From: Clostridiales bacterium UBA1758
GTDB taxonomy: Bacteria; Bacillota; Clostridia; Oscillospirales; UBA1758
Reading direction: 5' to 3'
Assembly (NCBI GenBank): GCA_002315595.1
Contig: DCHG01000051.1
Location: 1 to 14,854, forward strand
Length of the DNA stretch: 14,854 bases
Part shown: positions 7,986-14,290 of the stretch, piece by piece
Layout of the letters: each line of letters begins with the position of its first letter
Position numbering within the stretch: position 1 is the first letter of the stretch
Notes under the pieces: generated by a model
What the model was told of the DNA's origin: nothing
The model's database searches: none
The model's input: only the letters and a program-made list of their open reading frames with translations
Translations under genes and position numbers: made by a program

Positions 7986-8014
7986 ATTTTACCAAAAATT
8001 TCACTATTTGTCCA
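7986..8014 (-). promoter_or_regulatory. Candidate internal promoter for the membrane-protein gene
   Basis: On the minus strand TGGACA (8009-8014), a 17-bp spacer and TAAAAT (7986-7991). The -35 box lies inside the last codons of the YcxB-like gene. This would give a leader of roughly 65 bases before the start at 7914. Confidence 0.5.
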
Positions 8015-8498
8015 GTGTTTTGCGTCCATATGCGTGAGCAAATCTGCGAATAATTTCCACACGTTGTTTATCAGTCAGTGTATCTTCCGGCACAACAATG
8101 CAAAAATTGCGCCCCATGATTTTCAAATCTGTACCGATTAGCCCGATTTTCAACTTGCGATACGGGCGTGTCGAGGAAAGCATACGACCTTCTTCACCCA
8201 TTTCGACATCGAGATGATCCGTGTCAAAATTGATATTAACCTTCATTCGACCGTTGAGTTTTTTAGCACGAAGGTAAGCGTCGACCACCGGATAAGCGGC
8301 AAATCCAATCAAACACGGGTAGATAATCAGGTCGTAGACGCCTGCTACGCCGAATTGGCCCTTGGTCATATAGAGCATGACCTCAAAGACAAAGTACAGA
8401 ACGACCATCGCAATGTTGATTTTTCGTTTTCCGAGAGCACGGGAGATCAGTCGGTCGCGGAGGTGGCGATATGGATAGATATAACTTGTTTTAATCAT
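8004..8498 (-). CDS. Small membrane protein resembling the YcxB-like family
   Basis: A 164-residue protein. A basic N-terminal segment is followed by two transmembrane helices (about 27-46 and 53-73) and a cytoplasmic C-terminal domain of about 90 residues, with strand patterns V-N-I-N-F-D-T-D-H-L-D-V, P-Y-R-K-L-K-I-G-L and F-C-I-V-V-P-E-D-T-L-T, then an amphipathic helix. That layout (two helices, then a PH-like beta domain ending in I-P/V-P-x-D-x-L) matches YcxB-like proteins, whose function is unknown. ATG 8498 is chosen: it lies two bases after the prmA stop codon and has CGGAAA within the end of prmA as ribosome binding site. A start at 8537 would overlap prmA needlessly. Tight spacing means cotranscription and probably translational coupling with prmA. 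Confidence 0.65.
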   Translation of the reverse strand: MIKTSYIYPYRHLRDRLISRALGKRKINIAMVVLYFVFEVMLYMTKGQFGVAGVYDLIIYPCLIGFAAYPVVDAYLRAKKLNGRMKVNINFDTDHLDVEMGEEGRMLSSTRPYRKLKIGLIGTDLKIMGRNFCIVVPEDTLTDKQRVEIIRRFAHAYGRKTLDK

Positions 8499-8500
8499 CG

Positions 8501-9463
8501 TTATTTTCCGTTTTTCGTCGCAACATAACAAACCCAACCGCGGCAGGTATTTTTTTCGACGATTTCAAAACCGTTTTGTTCCAGATTTTTTCTTACCTCA
8601 TCGGCGCGTTCGTCGATAATTCCGCTTGTGACAAGTTTTCCGCCTTCGTTGACGATGTCATACATCCACGGCGTAAGAGCCATAATGACATCGGCGACGA
8701 TATTTGCGTAAACGACATCGTAGCCGCTTCCGAAATTTTTGCGAAGATCCATATCGGTTACAGCGTTACCGGTATAGACGCGATATTTTGCTTCCTGCGC
8801 ATTGAGCGCGGCGTTTTCCATGGCAATATGTTCCGCATTCGGATCAATGTCGAGTCCGACGGCAGTTTTTGCACCGAGAAGAAGTGAAACGATCGACAGA
8901 ATTCCGCTTCCGCAACCGACATCGGCGACGGTGCAGTCGGAGGTAACCACGCGTTCGGCGGCTTCGATGCACATTCTCGTCGATTCATGTGTGCCGGTGC
9001 CGAAGACCATTCCCGGATCGATGCGGAACTCGATGCGTCCGTTGCGGTCGTATTCGGTTTCCCAAACCGGGACGACGAGAATCTTTTCGCCGATGGGCGT
9101 GGGGTGGAAGTATTTTTTCCAACTTTCCGACCAATCCTCCTCATTGAGCGTGGAGGAAGAGAGTTCGAGTGAGCCGTAGAGAGGATTTTTGCGGAGTTCG
9201 GCGAGAATATCTTTGAGCCGATTTACGGTTTCCATGCCCTCGGCAGTGTCGGAGATATAGACGATGACGCGCACGGCGTTTGCCACGCGATTCATCAGTT
9301 CTTCGTCAATGTAATCGTAGAGATGTTTGTGGTTTTCGAGAAATTCAAGAAAATCGGCACGATCCTCGATTTCGAATCCGCCGAGTCCGAGATCCATGAG
9401 CGCACCGCAAAGGGGTTCGACGGCTTCGGAAGTGGTTTCGATCGCAAGTTTTATATACTGCAT
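8501..9463 (-). CDS. prmA: Ribosomal protein L11 methyltransferase
   Basis: A 320-residue class I methyltransferase that uses S-adenosylmethionine to methylate amino groups of ribosomal protein L11. The N-terminal L11-binding domain (about 1-110) includes G-L-G-G-F-E-I-E-D. The catalytic domain shows the family signatures D-P-G-M-V-F-G-T-G-T-H-E-S-T (149-162), the SAM-binding D-V-G-C-G-S-G-I-L-S (181-190), the acidic G-L-D-I-D-P (203-208) and the active-site Y-A-N-I-V-A-D-V (252-259). Length is within the family's 290-320. ATG 9463 (M-Q-Y-I-K-L) matches family N-termini; the upstream in-frame ATG at 9505 lies in the leader. AAAGGAAA is about 12 bases upstream, somewhat far. The gene begins an operon with the YcxB-like gene. 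It is not followed by rsmE, its frequent partner in Bacillota. Confidence 0.95.
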   Translation of the reverse strand: MQYIKLAIETTSEAVEPLCGALMDLGLGGFEIEDRADFLEFLENHKHLYDYIDEELMNRVANAVRVIVYISDTAEGMETVNRLKDILAELRKNPLYGSLELSSSTLNEEDWSESWKKYFHPTPIGEKILVVPVWETEYDRNGRIEFRIDPGMVFGTGTHESTRMCIEAAERVVTSDCTVADVGCGSGILSIVSLLLGAKTAVGLDIDPNAEHIAMENAALNAQEAKYRVYTGNAVTDMDLRKNFGSGYDVVYANIVADVIMALTPWMYDIVNEGGKLVTSGIIDERADEVRKNLEQNGFEIVEKNTCRGWVCYVATKNGK

Positions 9464-9488
9464 AAGTCTTTTATTTCCTTTCGGAATA

Positions 9489-9497
9489 TGATATAAT
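9489..9497 (+). promoter_or_regulatory. Candidate extended -10 promoter for the serine hydrolase gene
   Basis: TGATATAAT matches an extended -10 element (TG-N-TATAAT); no convincing -35 box precedes it. The distance to the start codon at 9569 would give a leader of about 65 bases. It lies inside the prmA leader, so transcription from the two strands would overlap. Confidence 0.4.
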
Positions 9498-9521
9498 GAA
9501 AACAAAATAGCAAGTATTTAT

Positions 9522-9550
9522 ATTATAACGGTTTTTGCGAGATTTTTCAA
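9522..9550 (-). promoter_or_regulatory. prmA: Promoter for prmA
   Basis: On the minus strand TTGAAA (9545-9550), a 17-bp spacer and TATAAT (9522-9527), giving a leader of about 50 bases before the start at 9463. Confidence 0.7.
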
Positions 9551-9568
9551 ACAGAAAGAGGGATTTCC

Positions 9569-11002
9569 ATGAAAAAAACTATCATTCCCCATGCTTTGCC
9601 CCATGAAGCCGGCGTTGATGCCGAGGTTTTGCTCGATTTTTATCAAAAAATCAGTGTGCCGGACATCGGCTTAAACTCCTTTATTTTGATGCGTCACGGG
9701 AAGATCGTTGCCGAAACTTATTTTGCGCCGTATTCCGCCGAAAAGATGCACATCATGTACTCGCTAAGCAAGAGCGTTACCTCCACCGCCGTCGGATTTG
9801 CCGTACAGGAAGGTCTTCTCAAGGTCGACGATCTTGTTTGGAAGTTTTTTGCGGACGAACTTGATTATGAACCCTCCCCGCGTATCAAGAAAATGACCGT
9901 CCGCCACCTGCTCACCATGAGTGCCGGACACCAATCGCAGGAAGTTCTCCGAAGCGATAATCACAACTGGGTACATACCTTCCTTGCCACTGAGCCGGAA
10001 ATGGACCCGGGCGCACCGTTCTTTTATCATAGTCTTGATACTTATATGTGTTCCGCGATCGTGACAAAACTCACGGGAATGTCAATCGATGAATATCTGA
10101 AACCGCGTCTGTTTGATCCGCTTGGAATTGATCAATATTGGTGGGAAAAATGTCCGAATGGCGTTTGCGTCGGCGGTTGGGGGTTGAATATCACCACCGA
10201 AGAAATTTTGCGTCTTGGAAAGTTCTGGCTTCAGCGCGGTATGTGGGAAGGGAAACAACTTCTCGATTCCGCATGGATCGACGAAGCGACCGCGTGGTCG
10301 GTTTCCACCGAGCACCGCGAGCCGGAGGTCAATCCGTGGTCGGTCGGTTACGGATATCAGTTCTGGCGTACCGAACTTGAAAATGCCTATCGCGCCGACG
10401 GCGCATTTGGACAGTTCTGCATCGTAATGCCCGATCAGGACACTGTTGTCGCCATCACGGCGAGCAGTATTCAGCACCAGAGAATTCTTGACACCGTCAG
10501 GAATGTTCTTGTTCCGGGACTTTATGACGGCGCATTGGAGAAGCCGGAAGCCCTCGCCGAAGTCCGCGAAATGGAAAAAAACTTCACCATTCGCAAGCCG
10601 ATGGGCGGTGCGACCGCTCCCGCGGATGCGGCGGGCGAATACTTTGTCGCAGATAACCCGATGAAGATCACAAAACTTGGCTTTGATTTTGAAAACCGCG
10701 AGATCATCGTCGTCATTCACGGCGATACCGTCAAGGTGCCGTTCGGCTACGGTGAATGGGTTGGCACCGATCTCGGTTTTCACAAGGATTCCGTCCCGTT
10801 CGGAGATCTGCCGTTCCCACAGTTCTCTTGTGCGGCGGCATGGGATCACAATGTGTTCGAGATCGAAGTGGTTTACGACCGTACGCCGTATGGTCAGAAT
10901 TTCCGTTTGAGTTTCGCAAACGGCGGCTTTACCGGGCTGGTCCGTGTGAACAATCATCCGGCGAACGAGTATGTCGTACTCAACGGCAGAAAACTGAAAT
11001 AA
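9569..11002 (+). CDS. Beta-lactamase/esterase family serine hydrolase
   Basis: A 477-residue protein of the class C beta-lactamase/penicillin-binding-protein-like family (PF00144). The S-x-x-K nucleophile motif is S-L-S-K at 65-68 (Ser65, Lys68), in the family context M-Y-S-L-S-K-S-V-T-S. H-L-L-T-M-S-A-G at 113-120 and F-F-Y-H-S at 151-155 give the helical landmark and the second motif (Tyr153). A-D-G-A-F-G-Q-F at 276-283 replaces the usual K-T-G or H-x-G strand. About 150 C-terminal residues, beta-rich, lie beyond the hydrolase domain. There is no signal peptide, so it should act in the cytoplasm as an esterase or amidase and not as a secreted beta-lactamase. The ATG follows AGAGGG. It stands alone, divergent from prmA and closed by a terminator. 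The substrate is unknown; no evidence supports antibiotic resistance. Confidence 0.87.
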   Translation: MKKTIIPHALPHEAGVDAEVLLDFYQKISVPDIGLNSFILMRHGKIVAETYFAPYSAEKMHIMYSLSKSVTSTAVGFAVQEGLLKVDDLVWKFFADELDYEPSPRIKKMTVRHLLTMSAGHQSQEVLRSDNHNWVHTFLATEPEMDPGAPFFYHSLDTYMCSAIVTKLTGMSIDEYLKPRLFDPLGIDQYWWEKCPNGVCVGGWGLNITTEEILRLGKFWLQRGMWEGKQLLDSAWIDEATAWSVSTEHREPEVNPWSVGYGYQFWRTELENAYRADGAFGQFCIVMPDQDTVVAITASSIQHQRILDTVRNVLVPGLYDGALEKPEALAEVREMEKNFTIRKPMGGATAPADAAGEYFVADNPMKITKLGFDFENREIIVVIHGDTVKVPFGYGEWVGTDLGFHKDSVPFGDLPFPQFSCAAAWDHNVFEIEVVYDRTPYGQNFRLSFANGGFTGLVRVNNHPANEYVVLNGRKLK

Positions 11003-11011
11003 GCAAAAGCG

Positions 11012-11045
11012 AAAACCCCCGGAATCTTTTGATTCTGGGGGTTTT
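11012..11045. terminator. Bidirectional rho-independent terminator
   Basis: AAAACCCCCGGAATC pairs with GATTCTGGGGGTTTT around a TTTT loop (one G-U pair). The symmetry and flanking A and T runs suit termination on both strands. It ends only two bases before the stop codon end (11048) of the convergent SGNH gene and ten bases after the serine hydrolase stop. Confidence 0.92.
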
Positions 11046-11047
11046 GA

Positions 11048-11686
11048 TCATTCAAACAGTTCTTTGGTGGCTTCGATCCACGCATCGGCGTAAAGTCTGT
11101 GACCTGCGGCGGTCGGGTGTACGCCATCGATCGACCAATAGGATGGGGGCGCAATTTTGAGGGCTTCGTCGACGCGTTCCTGAATCGGAACAAAGATCGC
11201 TCCGTGGCGTTCTGCGGCTTCACGGACGATTTCGGTACGGCGGTCGATTTCGGCTTTCCACTCATACGGTTTTCCGTTGGCGTCCATTTCCGGCACAAAC
11301 ATCTGTCCGCAGAAAACGAGTTTGACGTCGGGGTTGACTTCACGAATATCGGCGACCATCATATCGAGATATACGGGAAGACGATCGGTGGTGACGCCGT
11401 TATCAAACAGGAAATGATGACCGACGTCGTTGATGCCGATCATGATGCTGAGAATATCAGGTTTGAGGTTGACGCAATCTTTTTTCCAACGGGCGAGCAT
11501 ATCGACACTGCGGTCGCCGCCGTAGGCACGATTCATGAATTTCGGGGTGTATTTGGCGTATTTTGCGCCGAGTTCGCCTGCGACCATGGTCATATATCCG
11601 TGACCGTTGTAATTATCATTGTCTTTTTTGCGCTCGGAATCAGTGATCGAGTCGCCTTGAAAGAGTATGAGCATATCTTTTTTCAT
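11048..11686 (-). CDS. SGNH/GDSL-family hydrolase (probable esterase)
   Basis: A 212-residue SGNH hydrolase with all four blocks: G-D-S-I-T at 11-15 (nucleophile Ser13), N-R-A-Y-G-G-D at 52-58 (oxyanion Gly), G-I-N-D at 84-87 (oxyanion Asn86) and D-G-V-H-P at 187-191 (Asp187, His190). These enzymes remove acyl groups from lipids or from acetylated sugars; the small size and the neighbours suggest a carbohydrate or acetyl esterase. No signal peptide, so cytoplasmic. ATG 11686 is chosen because GGAGG lies 8 bases upstream; an ATG at 11746 would read back into the transporter gene. The gene starts 14 bp after the EamA stop codon, the ribosome binding site lying in that gap, so the two form an operon. 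Confidence 0.9.
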   Translation of the reverse strand: MKKDMLILFQGDSITDSERKKDNDNYNGHGYMTMVAGELGAKYAKYTPKFMNRAYGGDRSVDMLARWKKDCVNLKPDILSIMIGINDVGHHFLFDNGVTTDRLPVYLDMMVADIREVNPDVKLVFCGQMFVPEMDANGKPYEWKAEIDRRTEIVREAAERHGAIFVPIQERVDEALKIAPPSYWSIDGVHPTAAGHRLYADAWIEATKELFE

Positions 11687-11700
11687 GAGGTATTCCTCCG

Positions 11701-12591
11701 TTAAATATTGATTAAAATGACGCTTGCAAGCGACATTGCGATGCACGCAAAGTTGATTTTTGTCGGTCTTTCACGAAAAACGAGCATATAAAGGATCGTG
11801 GAAACAAAAATACAACCGCCGTTGATGATCGGGTATTCGATGGATGCGGGCACGGTGAGGGCGGCTTTCAACGAAAAGATCGAACCGAGATTATTCAGTG
11901 AGGTGTAGATCAACACCAACCATCCGCCCCTTTTCGGGATGATGGACAGAGCCTTTTTCGGCGTGACTTTTTTGAATGCGAGGATCACGACGGCAACCAA
12001 GGTCATTACGATCATTCCGTAGATGAGGAACATCGCTTCGGAAAGCGGTTTTTCGGACATGGTGTGGATTTTTACGAGAATTCCCGTTGATCCGTTCGTG
12101 ATCAGCGAGATCATACACATCACGAAGAAGACGAGTGCCGCTTTGTTGCCCCCGCGGGAGGCAAGCAGATCGGGCAGAAGCGTTCCGCAGAAAAGGAGCA
12201 TTGCGATGACTTTCATCACCGTAAGTCCTTCGTTCAACCAGAAAATGCCGAACAGGAACGGAAGAAATACGCCACCGAGGTTGGAAAACATATTGTAGAT
12301 TGAGGTCTTTCCGGTGCGCATTGCCTTAAATCCGGCAAGGGCGCAGGATGAATACGCGATTCCGTAAATGACTGCGAGAAAGAACGGAATCAGCGAAAAG
12401 CCAAATTTAACGCCACCGCTTGTGATCGTGTTGACGATGAGAAGGAAAAGAATCCCGAAAGCACCCGACAAAAACATAAATGTCGCGGTACCTTCCATGG
12501 TTTCATCAACCTGCTTTTGGTAGGATCGAACGAAGATGTTTTGGAACGAATAACATAAGACGGCGATTACCAGATAAATATAACCCTGCAT
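11701..12591 (-). CDS. EamA/DMT-family transporter
   Basis: A 296-residue membrane protein with about ten transmembrane helices in two EamA-type halves. The N-terminus Y-I-Y-L-V-I-A-V-L-C-Y-S-F-Q-N-I-F-V is typical; the first half ends with F-W-L-N-E-G-L-T and the second with L-V-F-R-E-R-P-T, the conserved acidic ends of the repeats. It is quite different from the other EamA protein in this window. ATG 12591 (M-Q-G-Y-I-Y-L) is preferred over ATG 12612 because GGATGG lies 6 bases upstream of it. Substrate unknown; the downstream SGNH esterase suggests a sugar, nucleoside or acylated metabolite. The promoter is close upstream. Confidence 0.82.
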   Translation of the reverse strand: MQGYIYLVIAVLCYSFQNIFVRSYQKQVDETMEGTATFMFLSGAFGILFLLIVNTITSGGVKFGFSLIPFFLAVIYGIAYSSCALAGFKAMRTGKTSIYNMFSNLGGVFLPFLFGIFWLNEGLTVMKVIAMLLFCGTLLPDLLASRGGNKAALVFFVMCMISLITNGSTGILVKIHTMSEKPLSEAMFLIYGMIVMTLVAVVILAFKKVTPKKALSIIPKRGGWLVLIYTSLNNLGSIFSLKAALTVPASIEYPIINGGCIFVSTILYMLVFRERPTKINFACIAMSLASVILINI

Positions 12592-12621
12592 ATGGATCCA
12601 TCCTTTTTTCAAGATGGTATT

Positions 12622-12650
12622 ATCATAACATTTCGACTAAATATTTACAA
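12622..12650 (-). promoter_or_regulatory. Promoter for the EamA-SGNH operon
   Basis: On the minus strand TTGTAA (12645-12650), a 17-bp spacer and TATGAT (12622-12627), about 30 bp upstream of the start at 12591. No hairpin terminator is visible between this and the GH43 stop at 12679, so read-through from GH43 is possible. Confidence 0.6.
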
Positions 12651-12678
12651 TCCCCTTTTTTGGTGATTCATGGTGCTA

Positions 12679-13908
12679 TTACAGAATTCGGAACCGACGG
12701 AAATCAATCCGGCTATCAGGATCGCCACGGAACTGGATCCATAGAGATGATGCATGATCGGGAACGGTAACTGGAATTTCAATGCATTCAAAGCACTTCG
12801 ATGAAAAATCAGCCTTGCCGATGAGTTGACTGCCTTCTGTCAGAAGGAAAACGGAACCCTTTCCGCGAAGTGTGATATAACAGTGCGCAGGCGATGCGGA
12901 GAACTTCAACCCCCGATATTCCGCCCAAGCATATTCCCATTTTTTCATCTGACAGTCGGTGATATATTCTCCCGATTCATCATCGGTGATATACATTCCG
13001 CCGAACATTCTGCTGGCGAGAGAAGCCGGAATCCATTCGGAGCAGGAGAGGGGCGGTTCACTGCCGTTGACCGTCATCCGAACCTCGGAAATCAACCCGT
13101 TTTCATCAAAGAAAATCGGCTCGGCACAAAGTCTGCGGGCAGACATACAGTTATGCGTTGTGCGATGATAAAAGACATACCATTGCCCGTTGAAGCATTC
13201 GATACTTCCGTGATTGTTCCAATCAGAAGGGTCACAGCCGATATTGTCGATAATAACACCGCGTTTTGTATACGGACCGAGGGGATGGTCTGATGTTGCG
13301 TAGGACAGACAGGAAGCACTTCCTCTTGAGATATCCGTAAAAATAAGGTAGTATATTCCGTTTCGTTTGCGCAGAGAGGAACCTTCATGAAACCCGTGTT
13401 CCCATTCGGTCAAAAGATTGTGCGTGACGGAAGCCTCGCATAACCCCGACATATCATCTTTCAGAATCGCGCCATGCAAAGCAAACTGTCCCCACAAATA
13501 ATAGACGGTGCCGTCATCATCACGGAAGACGGCAGGATCAATACCCGCATAACCGAGAGTATCGATTTTCGTCGGATGCAGAAAAGGGCCGCTGGGTGTA
13601 TCGCTGACGGCAAAGCCCTCCGAAGCATCGTTCATACAGAAAAAAAGATAATATTTACCGTCTTTTTCCGTGCAATCCGGAGCATACAGACAACCGTCCT
13701 TGCACCACGGAATCGAGTGACCGTCAAAGGATTTTCCGTGATTTTTCCAGTGTACCATATCATCCGTAGAAAACACGGTATATTCATCACTGCAAAACGC
13801 GGCAAACGGCGGTTTATCCCAAGAACCGTAAACATACAGCCGCCCGTCCGGCATGACGTGTGCCTCGCCGTCGGGAATGTGATAAGACAAATCAAATAAC
13901 GGATTCAT
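12679..13908 (-). CDS. Glycoside hydrolase family 43 protein (arabinofuranosidase/xylosidase type) with CBM6-like C-terminus
   Basis: A 409-residue GH43 five-bladed propeller glycosidase, a family acting on arabinose- or xylose-containing plant polysaccharides. The entry P-D-G-E-A-H-V then D-G-R-L-Y-V-Y-G-S-W-D (12-31) holds the likely catalytic base (Asp13 or nearby). G-I-D-P-A-V-F (122-128) gives the pKa-modulating Asp124, and G-F-H-E-G-S-S (172-178) the general acid Glu175. Residues from about 315 to the end (Y-A-W-A-E-Y-R-G-L-K-F ... I-D-F-R-R-F-R-I-L) resemble a CBM6-like beta sandwich. No signal peptide: it should act on imported oligosaccharides. ATG 13908 (M-N-P-L-F-D) is chosen with GGAG about 11 bases upstream; an in-frame ATG at 13986 would lie within the promoter. 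Divergent from the propeller-like gene. The exact substrate is not predictable. Confidence 0.87.
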   Translation of the reverse strand: MNPLFDLSYHIPDGEAHVMPDGRLYVYGSWDKPPFAAFCSDEYTVFSTDDMVHWKNHGKSFDGHSIPWCKDGCLYAPDCTEKDGKYYLFFCMNDASEGFAVSDTPSGPFLHPTKIDTLGYAGIDPAVFRDDDGTVYYLWGQFALHGAILKDDMSGLCEASVTHNLLTEWEHGFHEGSSLRKRNGIYYLIFTDISRGSASCLSYATSDHPLGPYTKRGVIIDNIGCDPSDWNNHGSIECFNGQWYVFYHRTTHNCMSARRLCAEPIFFDENGLISEVRMTVNGSEPPLSCSEWIPASLASRMFGGMYITDDESGEYITDCQMKKWEYAWAEYRGLKFSASPAHCYITLRGKGSVFLLTEGSQLIGKADFSSKCFECIEIPVTVPDHASSLWIQFRGDPDSRIDFRRFRIL

Positions 13909-13986
13909 ATCGCATCCAACTCCTTTTTGCTGATCGTTTGTTTTTCTTTTTTGGGAAAACGGGATTTTCTCTTTGCTTTTCAGCAT

Positions 13987-14015
13987 ATGATATCATTATA
14001 TATTATCCCTGTCAA
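13987..14015 (-). promoter_or_regulatory. Promoter for the GH43 gene
   Basis: On the minus strand a perfect TTGACA (14010-14015), a 17-bp spacer and TATCAT (13987-13992). It would give a leader of about 70 bases before the start at 13908, and excludes the ATG at 13986 as start. Confidence 0.7.
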
Positions 14016-14210
14016 TGTTTTGAAAATAAGCACCGAGGAATCAGCATGACGCTTACCGTTCAGCGAAAATATCATGAAGAATAAGCCGAAACAATCGGAT
14101 TTTCGCAGAAAACAACATGAAATCAGCGTTTCCTTTGGAAGCAAGATACTTGCAATATTCCACGGCAATATTTACAATACCCTTTCTCCGCTCCCAAAAG
14201 GTTATTTTTG

Positions 14211-14229
14211 TTGAAATATTGAATTTCAA
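14211..14229 (+). promoter_or_regulatory. Palindrome overlapping the -35 box (candidate operator)
   Basis: TTGAAAT-ATTGA-ATTTCAA is a 19-bp inverted repeat with 7-bp arms that covers the -35 box (14219-14224) of the plus-strand promoter. A dimeric repressor bound here would block that promoter. Which regulator would bind is unknown. Confidence 0.4.
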
Positions 14230-14247
14230 ATAAAATAATGGTACAAT
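14219..14247 (+). promoter_or_regulatory. Promoter for the propeller-like gene
   Basis: TTGAAT (14219-14224), a 17-bp spacer and TACAAT (14242-14247), about 43 bp upstream of the start codon at 14291, with GGAGG at 14280-14284 as ribosome binding site. Confidence 0.7.
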
Positions 14248-14290
14248 GACGCCAAAGGTCGTATGATAAGAAAACTATCGGAGGTGCAAT

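Larger units (their letters stand above)
13909..14290. other. Divergent control region with no supported gene
   Basis: These 382 bases separate the GH43 gene (minus) from the partial gene at 14291 (plus). They hold a promoter for each, a palindrome over the plus-strand -35 box, and two copies of GCAATATT (14152-14159 and 14165-14172) 13 bp apart. Two short plus-strand frames exist: 14046-14084 (12 codons, with a GAGGA upstream) and 14074-14214 (46 codons, no ribosome binding site); neither looks coding. No tRNA, riboswitch fold or terminator is evident. Confidence 0.6.

Noticed and set aside
10082..10957. Minus-strand open frame of 291 codons opposite the serine hydrolase gene
   Set aside because: Shadow of a gene with clear S-x-x-K and family motifs; no start signal.
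14152..14172. GCAATATT twice at a 13-bp period
   Set aside because: Only two short AT-rich copies; too little to call a repeat array or binding site.
14046..14214. Short plus-strand frames of 12 and 46 codons between GH43 and the last gene
   Set aside because: The longer one lacks a ribosome binding site, and neither has a recognisable motif. The 12-codon frame has GAGGA upstream, but there is no sign of leader-peptide attenuation nearby.
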